From Xylophilus sp. (GTDB lineage Bacteria > Pseudomonadota > Gammaproteobacteria > Burkholderiales > Burkholderiaceae_C), in contig WNDY01000040.1 in NCBI GenBank assembly GCA_009914555.1, positions 1 through 42,388 on the forward strand: a stretch of 42,388 bases of DNA, given 5' to 3'. The notes under the pieces are model-generated. The model saw only the letters and a list, made by a program, of their open reading frames with translations. It was not told the origin of the DNA and made no database searches. The position numbers and the translations under genes were made by a program. Of the stretch, positions 7,604-15,131 are shown piece after piece (within the stretch, counting starts at the first letter, position 1; each line of letters begins with the position of its first letter).

Positions 7604-8149
7604 TCAGTCTTCGAAGCCGGTGACCAGCGCGGCCACCACCGGCCCGATCTTTTCGCGCGTGGTCGACCATTTGCCGAAGCCCAGCAGCGAATCGAGCTGG
7701 TATTCGCTGGTGGACAGCACCACGCCGTTGCTGCTGCGCAGCGTCAGGCTGGCCGATGTCACGTAGGCGCGGTACTGGCTGCTGAGCGGCGGAATATCCC
7801 ATTCGAACTGCGCCGCCTATCTGAGCCACACTGGGCAGTTGCGGCCGGCCGTTTCGCTGTCGAACACCCGGCTTTCGATGCCGCGGTTGCGCAGTTCGGC
7901 CTGGAGCGCCGGCACCATGTCCGGCACCTGGGTGCGCGGATTGAATTCGATGCAGACCTTCTTGAACGGCGCGTGCAGGTGGTAGACCGTGTTCGTGGCC
8001 TTGGCCGGCGCCTGCGACAGCGCCACCGCGGCCAGCCCGCCGGTGGCCTTGATCAGCTCCCAGGTCGGCTCGGGGCTCAGGATCGAACAGCCGGCCTGGG
8101 ATGCCGCCACGATCAGCAGACCAAGCCGCAGGGCGGTGGCTGCGTTCAC
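7604..8149 (-). pseudogene. Lipoprotein of unknown function, interrupted by in-frame TAG
   Basis: Reading from GTG 8149 (ribosome binding site GGAGGG upstream), the product has a lipoprotein signal with lipobox SQAGC and continues to ...GRNCPVWLR. A TAG codon follows at 7817-7819. The same frame then continues without another stop as AAQFEWDIPPLSSQYRAY through to EDWARD-free sequence ending VAALVTGFED at TGA 7604-7606. The downstream part has normal codon use and reads as one domain, so the ancestral protein was about 181 residues with one sense codon (probably Tyr) at the TAG. I do not recognise a named family, though similar lipoproteins are common in Comamonadaceae by my recollection. It lies between flgH and the Ala-rich gene on the same strand. 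Confidence 0.75.
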
Positions 8150-8210
8150 CGGACTGCCCTCCGTCCTGCGGACTGCAGGTGCGAGCCCCTTTGGAGTGGC
8201 CGGGCGGCAC

Positions 8211-8756
8211 TCATACGATCTCGTCGATGGCGGCGCGGATGCTGGTCGCGCCCAGCGCCAAGTAGGCCGCGGCGTTCTTGGCGGCACTGCTGATGGCGTC
8301 CACCACCGAGTTGGCCGCATCGGCCACGGCGCTGGCCGTGTCGCTGGCCGCGTCGGTCACGGCATTGGCGGCATTGCCGGCGGCGTCCTCCACCTCGTGG
8401 GCGAAGTCAGTCGCCGCCGTGCCGATGGCATCGCCGACGCTGGCCACGCCCTGCACCCCTTCCTGCCAAGCGCTGGAGATCTCGTCGCCCCATTCCTCCA
8501 ACTGGTCGCCCACGCTGTCCACGGCCGAGCCGATGGCGGTGCCGACCTCGGAGAAGGCGTCGCCGATCGCTTCGAGGCCACTCTGGGCCGCCTCGCCGAG
8601 CTTTTCCAGGCTCTCGGCGCTGAAGGAATAAATGGCGCTGGCCGTGTCGCCGAGCGACGAATCGCCGCTGTCGGCCGCCGCGGTGGAGGCCGTGCGCGCG
8701 GCCGTATTCGCGATATAGGCCGAACTGCTGCCCGATATGGATGAAATGCCGCTCAC
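8211..8756 (-). CDS. Ala-rich amphipathic repeat protein of unknown function
   Basis: The 181-residue product was started at GTG 8756 (MSGISSISGSSSAY), with GGAG 7 nt upstream; the longer frame has no better start. No known family is recognised. The N-terminal 45 residues are Ser/Thr/Ala-rich. The rest is a long series of degenerate amphipathic segments (for example AIGDAFSEVGTAIGSAVDSV and DAASDTASAVADAANSVV), acidic and alpha-helix-prone. There is no signal peptide or clear membrane span. The first ten residues resemble those of the EF-hand protein at 3297-3959. It shares an AT-rich divergent control region with the 91-residue gene at 9085. A secreted or surface-interacting role is a guess. 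Confidence 0.65.
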   Translation of the reverse strand: MSGISSISGSSSAYIANTAARTASTAAADSGDSSLGDTASAIYSFSAESLEKLGEAAQSGLEAIGDAFSEVGTAIGSAVDSVGDQLEEWGDEISSAWQEGVQGVASVGDAIGTAATDFAHEVEDAAGNAANAVTDAASDTASAVADAANSVVDAISSAAKNAAAYLALGATSIRAAIDEIV

Positions 8757-9084
8757 GTTGAATCTCCGTGAAGTGAAGGGTGAGCGGAATATTAGGAATG
8801 GAGCATTTGCGGCGGTCCTTGGATAAGGCAGGGCAAATGGCTTCAATTAACCGGTCAATATATATATATTGTCGGTTTTGTATCAATACAATTACATAAT
8901 TGTAATGTACATATACGTAATAATATGACTGAAAAATGGGAGAAATTTTGATTTAATATGAATACAGTATCATAATTTCCGAAAAATTGAGTTATTGTTT
9001 CTTATTTGTATAGTTTCATATTAATATGTATCTTTATTGTACCGATCGGTTCCGATACATAGAGACACGTGATACAAACCGCGC
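8757..9084. other. AT-rich, palindrome-rich divergent intergenic region
   Basis: This roughly 330-bp gap is strikingly AT-rich against a GC-rich background, especially 8840-9060. It holds several perfect or near-perfect palindromes: CAATATATATATATTG within a longer arm pair AACCG...CGGTT (8849-8877), ATTACA-TAAT-TGTAAT (around 8890), CATATTAATATG (9017-9028) and ACCGATCGGT (9041-9050). It carries no recognisable gene. It probably contains promoters and operators for both flanking genes and would be a natural H-NS/MvaT-like target. Confidence 0.6.
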
Positions 9085-9360
9085 ATGAACATCTTCCAGT
9101 CCACGCAGGTCGCCCGCAGCGCGGTGCAGCTGGCGCAGGCGTCGCGTTCGCCAAATGCCACGCTGGGCGACGTGCTGGGCAGCGCGGTCGGCGCGGCTTT
9201 CGCCGCCCAGACCAGCGGGCTGGTGCCGCTGGCCAGCGGCATCGTGGGCGACGCGGCGGGTGCAGTGGTCGATGGCGCCGTCTCGGCCGGCAAAGCGGCC
9301 GCAGGCTACGCGTCTCGAACCATCGGCACGCTGGGGCGCGTAGTAGACATGTTCGTTTAG
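9085..9360 (+). CDS. Small Gly/Ala-rich protein of unknown function
   Basis: The 91-residue product begins MNIFQSTQVARSAVQLAQAS and is followed by alternating Gly/Ala/Val segments (GDVLGSAVGAAFAAQ, GIVGDAAGAVVDGAV) that look glycine-zipper-like and may associate with membranes. No signal peptide or named family is apparent. GC-rich coding sequence follows a very AT-rich upstream region. No clear Shine-Dalgarno sequence precedes the ATG. It is divergent from the Ala-rich gene at 8756, and similar composition (GSAV, GDA repeats) suggests the two proteins may act together; this is inference. Confidence 0.6.
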   Translation: MNIFQSTQVARSAVQLAQASRSPNATLGDVLGSAVGAAFAAQTSGLVPLASGIVGDAAGAVVDGAVSAGKAAAGYASRTIGTLGRVVDMFV

Positions 9361-9430
9361 ATACTCCTGCCCGGTTCCTTTGAAAGGGGGTGACGGATAG
9401 GGACTGGCGATCCCTTGAGGGGGGAGTATG
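9360..9430. repeat. Variant intergenic element with ATACTCC / GGAGTAT ends
   Basis: The gap after the 91-residue gene begins GATACTCC right at its stop codon and ends GGAGTATG. Here the heptamers are inverted rather than direct, and the element is about 70 bp, so it departs from the 61-bp rule. It may be a rearranged or composite member of the family. Confidence 0.4.
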
Positions 9431-9438
9431 TGGAATGC

Positions 9439-9690
9439 TCAGTCGCCGTCCGCCACACGCTCGAAGCGGCGCACCTGCCGGCCGTCCACTTCCACGTCGT
9501 CGTTGAACATCGCGGCCGGCCGGACCCACAGGCCCGGTTCGCCGTAGAGCGCGCGGTAGAGCGTCAGCGGCTCCAGCGTCTCGGCGTGGCGCACGGTGGC
9601 CACCACCTCGTAGAGCCCGCCCTTGTAGTGGCGGTAGCGGCCCGGTGGCGTCTCGATCAGCGGGGGCAGGGGGGAGGGAGCGGCGGTCAT
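9439..9690 (-). CDS. DUF1653 domain protein
   Basis: The 83-residue product contains the DUF1653 motif PGRYRHYKGGLYEVVATVRH and LTLYRALYGEPGLWVRP, which spans nearly the whole protein. Function of the family is unknown. The start at 9690 has an AGGAG site upstream. It is divergent from the RNA methyltransferase at 9745, 54 bp away. Confidence 0.85.
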   Translation of the reverse strand: MTAAPSPLPPLIETPPGRYRHYKGGLYEVVATVRHAETLEPLTLYRALYGEPGLWVRPAAMFNDDVEVDGRQVRRFERVADGD

Positions 9691-9744
9691 GGCGTGTCTG
9701 CTCCTGGGGCCGGTGCGGCGGGCGAATGGGACAATAGTGCGCTT

Positions 9745-11019
9745 ATGCATCCTAAAGCCCTGCTGGACGCTTGTTCGGAACTCGTCCGGCTCGTCCTCGC
9801 CTTCGAACACCCGGCCGACGCCGTGGTGTCTCGCTTCTTCCGCGACCACCGCGGCCTGGGTCCGCGCGAACGCGCCACGCTGGCCGAAACCGTCTACAAC
9901 GTGCTGCGCCGCAAGCTGCGCTTCGAGCACTTCGCGCCCTCGGGCAGCGGCCCGCGCGAGCGGCGTCTGGCCATTCTGGGCTTCCACGGCCCCCGAGACT
10001 TCCTGTTGTCGGCCCTCAACGACCAGGAGAAGGCCTGGCTGGCCGCCTGCGACAAGGTCGCCGACGCCGACCTGCTGGAGCGCCACCGCCACAACCTGCC
10101 CGAATGGCTGGCCGCGCCGCTCAAGGCGCAGCTCGGCGCCGGCTTCTGGCCGCTCGCGGCCAGCCTGCTGGAGCCCGCGCCGCTGGACCTGCGGGTCAAC
10201 GCCCTGTCGGCCAAGCGGGCCGAAGTGCAGCAGGAACTCCGGCAGGCCGGCATCGCCGCCGTGCCCACGCCGTATTCGCCCTGGGGCCTGCGGGTGGACG
10301 GCAAGCCCGCGCTGACCAAGCTCGACGCCTTCGCCCGCGGCGCCATTGAAGTGCAGGACGAAGGCTCGCAGCTGCTGGCTCTGCTGCTCGACGCCCGGCG
10401 CGGCGAGATGGTGGTGGACTTCTGCGCCGGTGCCGGCGGCAAGACGCTGGCCGTCGGCGCCGCCATGCGCAACACCGGCCGGCTCTATGCCTTCGACGTG
10501 TCGGCCCACCGGCTCGACGCGCTCGGGGCCCGGCTGGCGCGCAGCGGGCTGTCGAACGTCCACCCGGCGGCCATCGCCCACGAGCGCGACGACCGCGTCA
10601 AGCGCCTGGCCGGCAAGATCGACCGCGTGCTGGTCGACGCGCCGTGCTCCGGCCTCGGAACGCTGCGCCGCAACCCCGACCTGAAGTGGCGCCAGTCGCC
10701 CAAGGCGGTCGAGGAACTGGTTGCCAAACAAACGGCCATTCTGGCCAGCGCCGCGCGGCTGGTGAAGCCGGGGGGCCGGCTGGTCTATGCCACCTGCAGC
10801 GTGCTGCCGCAGGAGAACGAAGCCATCGCCGAAGCCTTCGCCGCCGCGCAGGCGGACTTCGTGCCGGTGGAGGCGGGAGAGGAACTGGCTCGCCTCAAGG
10901 TCGGGCAGGCCGATACGCTGGCCGTCGGCTCGGCCGAACATCCGCGGCGCTACCTGCGGCTGTGGCCGCACCGGCACGGCACCGACGGCTTCTTCGCCGC
11001 GGTCTGGCAGCGCAGGTAG
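9745..11019 (+). CDS. RsmB/NOP-family RNA (cytosine-5)-methyltransferase
   Basis: The 424-residue class I SAM-dependent enzyme would methylate C5 of a cytosine in rRNA or tRNA. An N-terminal helical domain (about 1-140) is followed by the catalytic domain. This has SAM motif VVDFCAGAGGKTLAVG (about 223-238), the motif IV cysteine in DAPCSGLGTLRRNPDLKW (Cys301) and the nucleophile cysteine in YATCSVLPQENE (Cys351). Both cysteines of the m5C mechanism are present. The exact target (16S C967 as for RsmB, or another site) cannot be told from sequence alone. No Shine-Dalgarno sequence precedes the ATG; GACAAT ends 9 nt upstream, a leaderless-type layout. Confidence 0.88.
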   Translation: MHPKALLDACSELVRLVLAFEHPADAVVSRFFRDHRGLGPRERATLAETVYNVLRRKLRFEHFAPSGSGPRERRLAILGFHGPRDFLLSALNDQEKAWLAACDKVADADLLERHRHNLPEWLAAPLKAQLGAGFWPLAASLLEPAPLDLRVNALSAKRAEVQQELRQAGIAAVPTPYSPWGLRVDGKPALTKLDAFARGAIEVQDEGSQLLALLLDARRGEMVVDFCAGAGGKTLAVGAAMRNTGRLYAFDVSAHRLDALGARLARSGLSNVHPAAIAHERDDRVKRLAGKIDRVLVDAPCSGLGTLRRNPDLKWRQSPKAVEELVAKQTAILASAARLVKPGGRLVYATCSVLPQENEAIAEAFAAAQADFVPVEAGEELARLKVGQADTLAVGSAEHPRRYLRLWPHRHGTDGFFAAVWQRR

Positions 11020-11162
11020 GCCGGCGCCGCCGCTGCACGTTCTTACACACAAGACCGGTAACAGCCGGGGAATTGCCGAGGCCGCAAAGGCGCCCGGGTC
11101 CTAAAATCCATGCTTTGCCGCGCACCTGCGCGGCTGCCAATTCCGCAAGGAGTCTTCCGTTT

Positions 11163-12377
11163 ATGTTGCTTCCGGACTGGGCCGTGCTGAACGCGGCGAT
11201 CGACTGGCTGGGCCACGGCCTCTGGGACCTGGCCTGGTGGGAGATCGTGCTCTACACGCTCGTGACCACACACATCACGATCGCGGCCGTCACCATCTTC
11301 CTCCATCGCACGCAGGCCCACCGGTCGATGGAGCTGGGCCCCATTCCGTCGCACTTCTTCCGCTTCTGGCTGTGGATCGGCACCGGCATGCAGACCAAGG
11401 AGTGGGTCGCGATCCACCGCAAGCACCACGCCAAGTGCGAGACCGAGGACGATCCCCACAGCCCGCAGACCCGCGGCATCGAGACGGTGATGTGGAAGGG
11501 TGCCGAGCTGTACCGCGCCGAGGCCAAGAACAAGGAAACCATGGCCAAGTTCGGCCACGGCACGCCCGACGACTGGCTGGAGCGCCACGTCTACAGCCGC
11601 TACGGCTGGCAGGGCGTGGGGCTGATGCTGATCCTCGACCTCGCGCTGTTCGGCGCCGCCGGCGCGGCCGTGTGGGCGGTGCAGATGGCCTGGATCCCAT
11701 TCTGGGCCGCCGGCGTGGTCAATGGCCTGGGCCACTACTGGGGCTACCGCAATTTCGAGGCGAGCGACGCCTCGACCAACCTCGTGCCGTGGGGCCTGAT
11801 CATCGGCGGCGAGGAACTGCACAACAACCACCACACCTACCCGACCTCAGCCAAGTTCTCGGTCAAGCCCTACGAGTTCGACATCTGCTGGGGCTACATC
11901 CGTGCGATGGAGAAGATCGGCTGGGCCAGGGTCCGCAAGACCGCGCCGCGCCTGCGCCTGGGCGAGGTCAAGCCGGTGGCCGACGAGAAGACGCTCGAAG
12001 CCGTGATCGCCAACCGCTACGAGGTCATGGCCACCTACGCCCGCGGCGTGCGCCAGGCCTGCCGCGAGGAGATCGACCAGCTCAAGGCCCGCCGCGGCGA
12101 CGTGTCGGCCCTCAAGTCGGTCAGGCGCTGGCTGCACCGCGACGCCGACAAGGTGCCGGCCGGTGCGAAGCCCCAGGTGGCCCGCGCCCGCGAGGACCAT
12201 CCGGTGCTCGACAAGATGCTGACCATGCGCGAGGAGCTGCGCCAGATCTGGCTCAACACCACGCGTTCGCGCGAGCAGCTCACGGCCGACCTCCAGGCCT
12301 GGTGCCGCCGCGCGGAGGAAAGCGGCATCGCTGCGCTGCGCGAGTTCTCGGTCAGGCTGCGCGCCGCCTGCGTCTGA
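11163..12377 (+). CDS. Acyl-lipid/acyl-CoA fatty-acid desaturase
   Basis: This membrane di-iron desaturase introduces a double bond into fatty acyl chains. The 404-residue protein has the three histidine boxes HRTQAH (48-53), HRKHH (85-89) and HNNHH (220-224), with hydrophobic segments before and between them. The C-terminal 150 or so residues form a charged, helical cytosolic extension seen in proteobacterial DesA-type enzymes. The start has a GGAG site, and a TAAAAT -10-like box lies about 55 bp upstream. The gene ends with a rho-independent terminator at 12401-12439 and overlaps the convergent DUF2917 gene by 26 bp. Confidence 0.92.
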   Translation: MLLPDWAVLNAAIDWLGHGLWDLAWWEIVLYTLVTTHITIAAVTIFLHRTQAHRSMELGPIPSHFFRFWLWIGTGMQTKEWVAIHRKHHAKCETEDDPHSPQTRGIETVMWKGAELYRAEAKNKETMAKFGHGTPDDWLERHVYSRYGWQGVGLMLILDLALFGAAGAAVWAVQMAWIPFWAAGVVNGLGHYWGYRNFEASDASTNLVPWGLIIGGEELHNNHHTYPTSAKFSVKPYEFDICWGYIRAMEKIGWARVRKTAPRLRLGEVKPVADEKTLEAVIANRYEVMATYARGVRQACREEIDQLKARRGDVSALKSVRRWLHRDADKVPAGAKPQVARAREDHPVLDKMLTMREELRQIWLNTTRSREQLTADLQAWCRRAEESGIAALREFSVRLRAACV

Positions 12378-12684
12378 GCACGCGCAGGCACTCCCTGCCG
12401 AGCCGCCAGAGTCCGTCGAGGGCCTGGCGGCTTTCTTTTGGAGCGGCCGGCTCCTGCTGGTGGACAGCGATGGCCACCGTTGCCGCGCCGTCCGCCCGCA
12501 GCGCGACCCAGGCCGGCTGCGCGAAGTGCATGGCCTGGCCGGCCGGCAGCACGCGCGGCGGCCAGCCCAGCCCCGGCATGGCCAGCAGCATGACCGTGCC
12601 GCACAGGCAGCGCAGCTCGCTGCCCGCCGGCAGCTGGTGCAGCCGTTGTTCATCGGGGCGCAGGGTCAGGTGGATCGGGGACAT
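12352..12684 (-). CDS. DUF2917 domain protein
   Basis: The 110-residue product has the DUF2917 pattern near its N-terminus (TLRPDEQRLHQLPAGSELRC, then VMLLAMPG), followed by a basic C-terminal tail. Family function is unknown. MSPIHLTL was chosen as start because GGAG lies 7 nt upstream; an ATG five codons earlier is possible. Its coding region contains the terminator of the convergent desaturase. It is divergent from the MocR-type regulator at 12871, a neighbour pairing that suggests the regulator may control it. Confidence 0.75.
   Translation of the reverse strand: MSPIHLTLRPDEQRLHQLPAGSELRCLCGTVMLLAMPGLGWPPRVLPAGQAMHFAQPAWVALRADGAATVAIAVHQQEPAAPKESRQALDGLWRLGRECLRVLRRRRRAA
12401..12439 (+). 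terminator. Rho-independent terminator of the desaturase
   Basis: A 9-bp stem AGCCGCCAG / CTGGCGGCT with a loop of about 13 nt is followed by TTCTTTT. It lies 23 bp after the desaturase stop, inside the convergent DUF2917 coding sequence. Confidence 0.8.
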
Positions 12685-12770
12685 GGAAGGCTCCGGCAAG
12701 AGGCTTGGAGAAGACGGGCCTCCAGCGTAGGGCGCAGGGCGGTTCCGCGGCAGGCACAGCCGGGCGGCGG

Positions 12771-12844
12771 CTGTTGCGCATCACCCGTGTTTTTTTGCCG
12801 CTGTTGTGCATGGCAGCAGGTCCGTGTGTATCTGTTGCGATGCA
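12771..12844. promoter_or_regulatory. Three helically phased direct repeats upstream of MocR-type gene
   Basis: CTGTTGYGCAT-like repeats start at 12771, 12801 and 12832, spaced 30 and 31 bp, about three helical turns. They lie between the divergent DUF2917 gene and the MocR-type regulator. MocR/PdxR-family proteins are known to bind direct repeats, so this is a candidate self-operator. Confidence 0.5.
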
Positions 12845-12870
12845 GCGGCCTGCGGCATGATGGCCGCGCC

Positions 12871-14457
12871 ATGCTGTTGCCCACCATCGGACCCGACGCC
12901 ACCACCCAGCCCCCAGCCGCCGACGAGGCGGCCGGCGCGCCGCTCTACCTGCGCCTGGCGCGCCACTATGCGCAGGCGATCGAGCAGGGCACGCTCGCGG
13001 CCGGCAGCCGGATGCCGTCGGTGCGCGAGCTGATGCTGCGCCACCGCATCAGCCTGTCGACCGGCCTGCACGTACTGCGGCTTCTGGAGGAGCAGGGCCG
13101 GCTCCAGGCACGCCCGCGCGTGGGCTACTTCGTGCGCGACCCGGCGCTCGTGCGGCTGCCGGCTGCGCGCGAACCCGATCTATACGCGCTGCTGCCCCCC
13201 GCGATGGATGCCTCGCTGGCCGCGCTGCCGCTGGTGCGCGAGCCCGCGCTGCATGCGTCCTTCGCCAGTGCCGACGACACACCCTTCATCGGCATCAACC
13301 GCCACATCTCGCTGATCCTGGAGAAGGCCCGCCGCGCCGGGCCGCTGCGTGTGGACCTGGGCAACGCCATGCCCGCGCCCGAACTGTTCGACGCGCGTGC
13401 GCTCAACCGGCTGGCCACGGCGCTGCTGCGCGAGCAGCCCGACATTCTCGTCTACGGCCCCTCGGCGCCGACCACGCACCCCGAATTCCAGCGCGCGATG
13501 GCACGCCACGCACTGACCTTCGGCGTGAGCGTCGCGCCCGGCGAGGTGCTCGCCACGCACGGCAACTCCGAGGCCGTGAACCTCGCGCTCAGCGCCGTGG
13601 CCGAGCCCGGCGACGCGATCGCGGGGGAGTCGCCGACCTTCTTCGGCATCCTGCAGGCCATCGAGGCGCAGGGCCTGCGTGCGCTGGAAATCCCGTGCAG
13701 CCCACACACCGGCATCTCGCTGGAGGCGCTGGACCTGGCCGTGCGCAGCGAGCCGCGGCTGCGCGCCGTCGTGGTCGTGCCGCACCTGCAGATGCCGCAA
13801 GGCGCGATCATGCCGGACGCGCACAAGCAGCGCATCGTGGCCTTCTGTGCCGAGCACGGTCTGGCGCTGATCGAGGACGACATCTACCGCGAGTTCGTCG
13901 AGTCGCCGCAGCCGCTGCACCCGGCCAAGGCCTGGGACCGCGGCGGCGACGTGATCTACTGCGCCTCACTCAGCAAGAGTTCGGCCCCCGGCCTGCGCCA
14001 GGGCTGGATGAACGCCGGCCGCTGGCAGCAGCGGGTGCAGATGCTCAAGTTCGCCCGCACACGCAACATGCAGACCTGGTCGCAACTGCTGGCCGCGCGC
14101 AGCGTGGGCTCGCCCGGGCACGAGCGGCACCTGCGCCGCCTGCGCGCGCAGCTGCGGCAGCAGCGCGAGAGCGCGGCCCAGGCGATCGCCCGCTGGTTCC
14201 CGGCCGGCACGCGGCTGAGCCTGCCGCGCGGGGGGCTCAGCCTGTGGCTGGAGCTGCCCGAGGGCCTGTCGTCGATGCGGCTCTACGACGCGGCGCTGGC
14301 CCGCGGCATCCGCGTCGCGCCGGGGCCGATGTTCTCCAACACCGGGCGCTACGAGCGCTTCCTGCGGCTGTCCTGCGGCATGCCGTTCACGCCCCGGGTG
14401 GAACAGGCGTACCGCGAGCTGGGTGAGTTGCTGGGGCGCACCGCGGGCGGGGCGTGA
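12871..14457 (+). CDS. MocR-type GntR regulator with aminotransferase-like domain
   Basis: The 528-residue two-domain protein has an N-terminal GntR winged helix (about 24-90, LYLRLARHYAQAIEQG ... GYFVRD) and a C-terminal fold-type I PLP domain (about 130-525). The PLP-binding region is intact: TTHPEFQRAMARH, the NSEAVNLAL loop and the Schiff-base lysine Lys369 in SLSKSSAPGLRQGW. Such proteins are PLP-responsive transcription factors, although some act as aminotransferases. The start is at MLLPTIGP. CATGAT ends 9 nt before the ATG and no Shine-Dalgarno sequence is seen. Three phased direct repeats lie just upstream. Confidence 0.88.
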   Translation: MLLPTIGPDATTQPPAADEAAGAPLYLRLARHYAQAIEQGTLAAGSRMPSVRELMLRHRISLSTGLHVLRLLEEQGRLQARPRVGYFVRDPALVRLPAAREPDLYALLPPAMDASLAALPLVREPALHASFASADDTPFIGINRHISLILEKARRAGPLRVDLGNAMPAPELFDARALNRLATALLREQPDILVYGPSAPTTHPEFQRAMARHALTFGVSVAPGEVLATHGNSEAVNLALSAVAEPGDAIAGESPTFFGILQAIEAQGLRALEIPCSPHTGISLEALDLAVRSEPRLRAVVVVPHLQMPQGAIMPDAHKQRIVAFCAEHGLALIEDDIYREFVESPQPLHPAKAWDRGGDVIYCASLSKSSAPGLRQGWMNAGRWQQRVQMLKFARTRNMQTWSQLLAARSVGSPGHERHLRRLRAQLRQQRESAAQAIARWFPAGTRLSLPRGGLSLWLELPEGLSSMRLYDAALARGIRVAPGPMFSNTGRYERFLRLSCGMPFTPRVEQAYRELGELLGRTAGGA

Positions 14458-14476
14458 GCCCGCGGCGCGCACCTCT

Positions 14477-15127
14477 TCAGTGCATCGGCACCGCGTAGCG
14501 GTAGCCGCCGAAGGTCCACACCGTCTGCTGCGGCTCGATGCGTTCGAGCACGAGGCCGGGGGCTCCCGCATCGCCTTCGCGCAGTACCTGGCCGTTGACG
14601 ATGGCCATGCGGTGCTGGGGATTGGAGGAATAGCTGACGCCGCTGACCTGAAGGTTCGGCAGCTGCCGGCGCACGGATTCGGGCACGTCCCTGGCGAAGC
14701 CGACCGCTTCGGCCGCAGGCGCGGGCGCCGCAGGGGATGGGGGAGGCGGGGTGGGTTTGGGTGCTGCGGGCCTTTGCGCAGGCGGCGCCGGCACCGGTCG
14801 GACGCGCGGCTTCGCAGCCGGCGGCGGTTCGGCTTGCGCAGGCTGCGGCGCTGCTGGCATGGCGTGGTCCGGCGCGGTGGCGGGCGGCTGCGCCACGGTG
14901 GCGGCCGCGGGTCCGGTCCCCGGCCGGTGCGCAGACCACCATGCCGCTGCGGCGAGGGCGGCCAGCACGCCGGCCGCGGCCATGGCGGCGGCCGGGCGAA
15001 GGACCGTCGGCCGGCCCTGCGCGGGAAGGACGGCGGCCGCCGGCGGCACCGGCGTGTGCACGCCGGGAAGCGCGCCGCGGCTGCGTTCCGCCTCGGCTCT
15101 GCGCAAGGCATCGAGGATGTAGGACAT
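14477..15127 (-). CDS. gspB: Type II secretion assembly factor GspB
   Basis: The 216-residue product begins with the typical GspB start MSYILDALRRAEAER. A transmembrane helix (about 47-64) and a long Pro/Ala-rich periplasmic linker (about 68-140) follow. A C-terminal domain (ISG-type pattern LQVSGVSYSSNPQHRMAIVNG ... VLERIEPQQTV) completes it. GspA and GspB together help the secretin pass through peptidoglycan and assemble. It follows gspA by 4 bp on the same strand. No other gsp genes are in the window. Confidence 0.87.
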   Translation of the reverse strand: MSYILDALRRAEAERSRGALPGVHTPVPPAAAVLPAQGRPTVLRPAAAMAAAGVLAALAAAAWWSAHRPGTGPAAATVAQPPATAPDHAMPAAPQPAQAEPPPAAKPRVRPVPAPPAQRPAAPKPTPPPPSPAAPAPAAEAVGFARDVPESVRRQLPNLQVSGVSYSSNPQHRMAIVNGQVLREGDAGAPGLVLERIEPQQTVWTFGGYRYAVPMH

Positions 15128-15131
15128 GGCG

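Noticed and set aside
11237..12730. A 497-codon plus-strand open frame overlapping the desaturase and DUF2917 genes
   Set aside because: It is a +1 frame shadow; the desaturase frame has all three histidine boxes.
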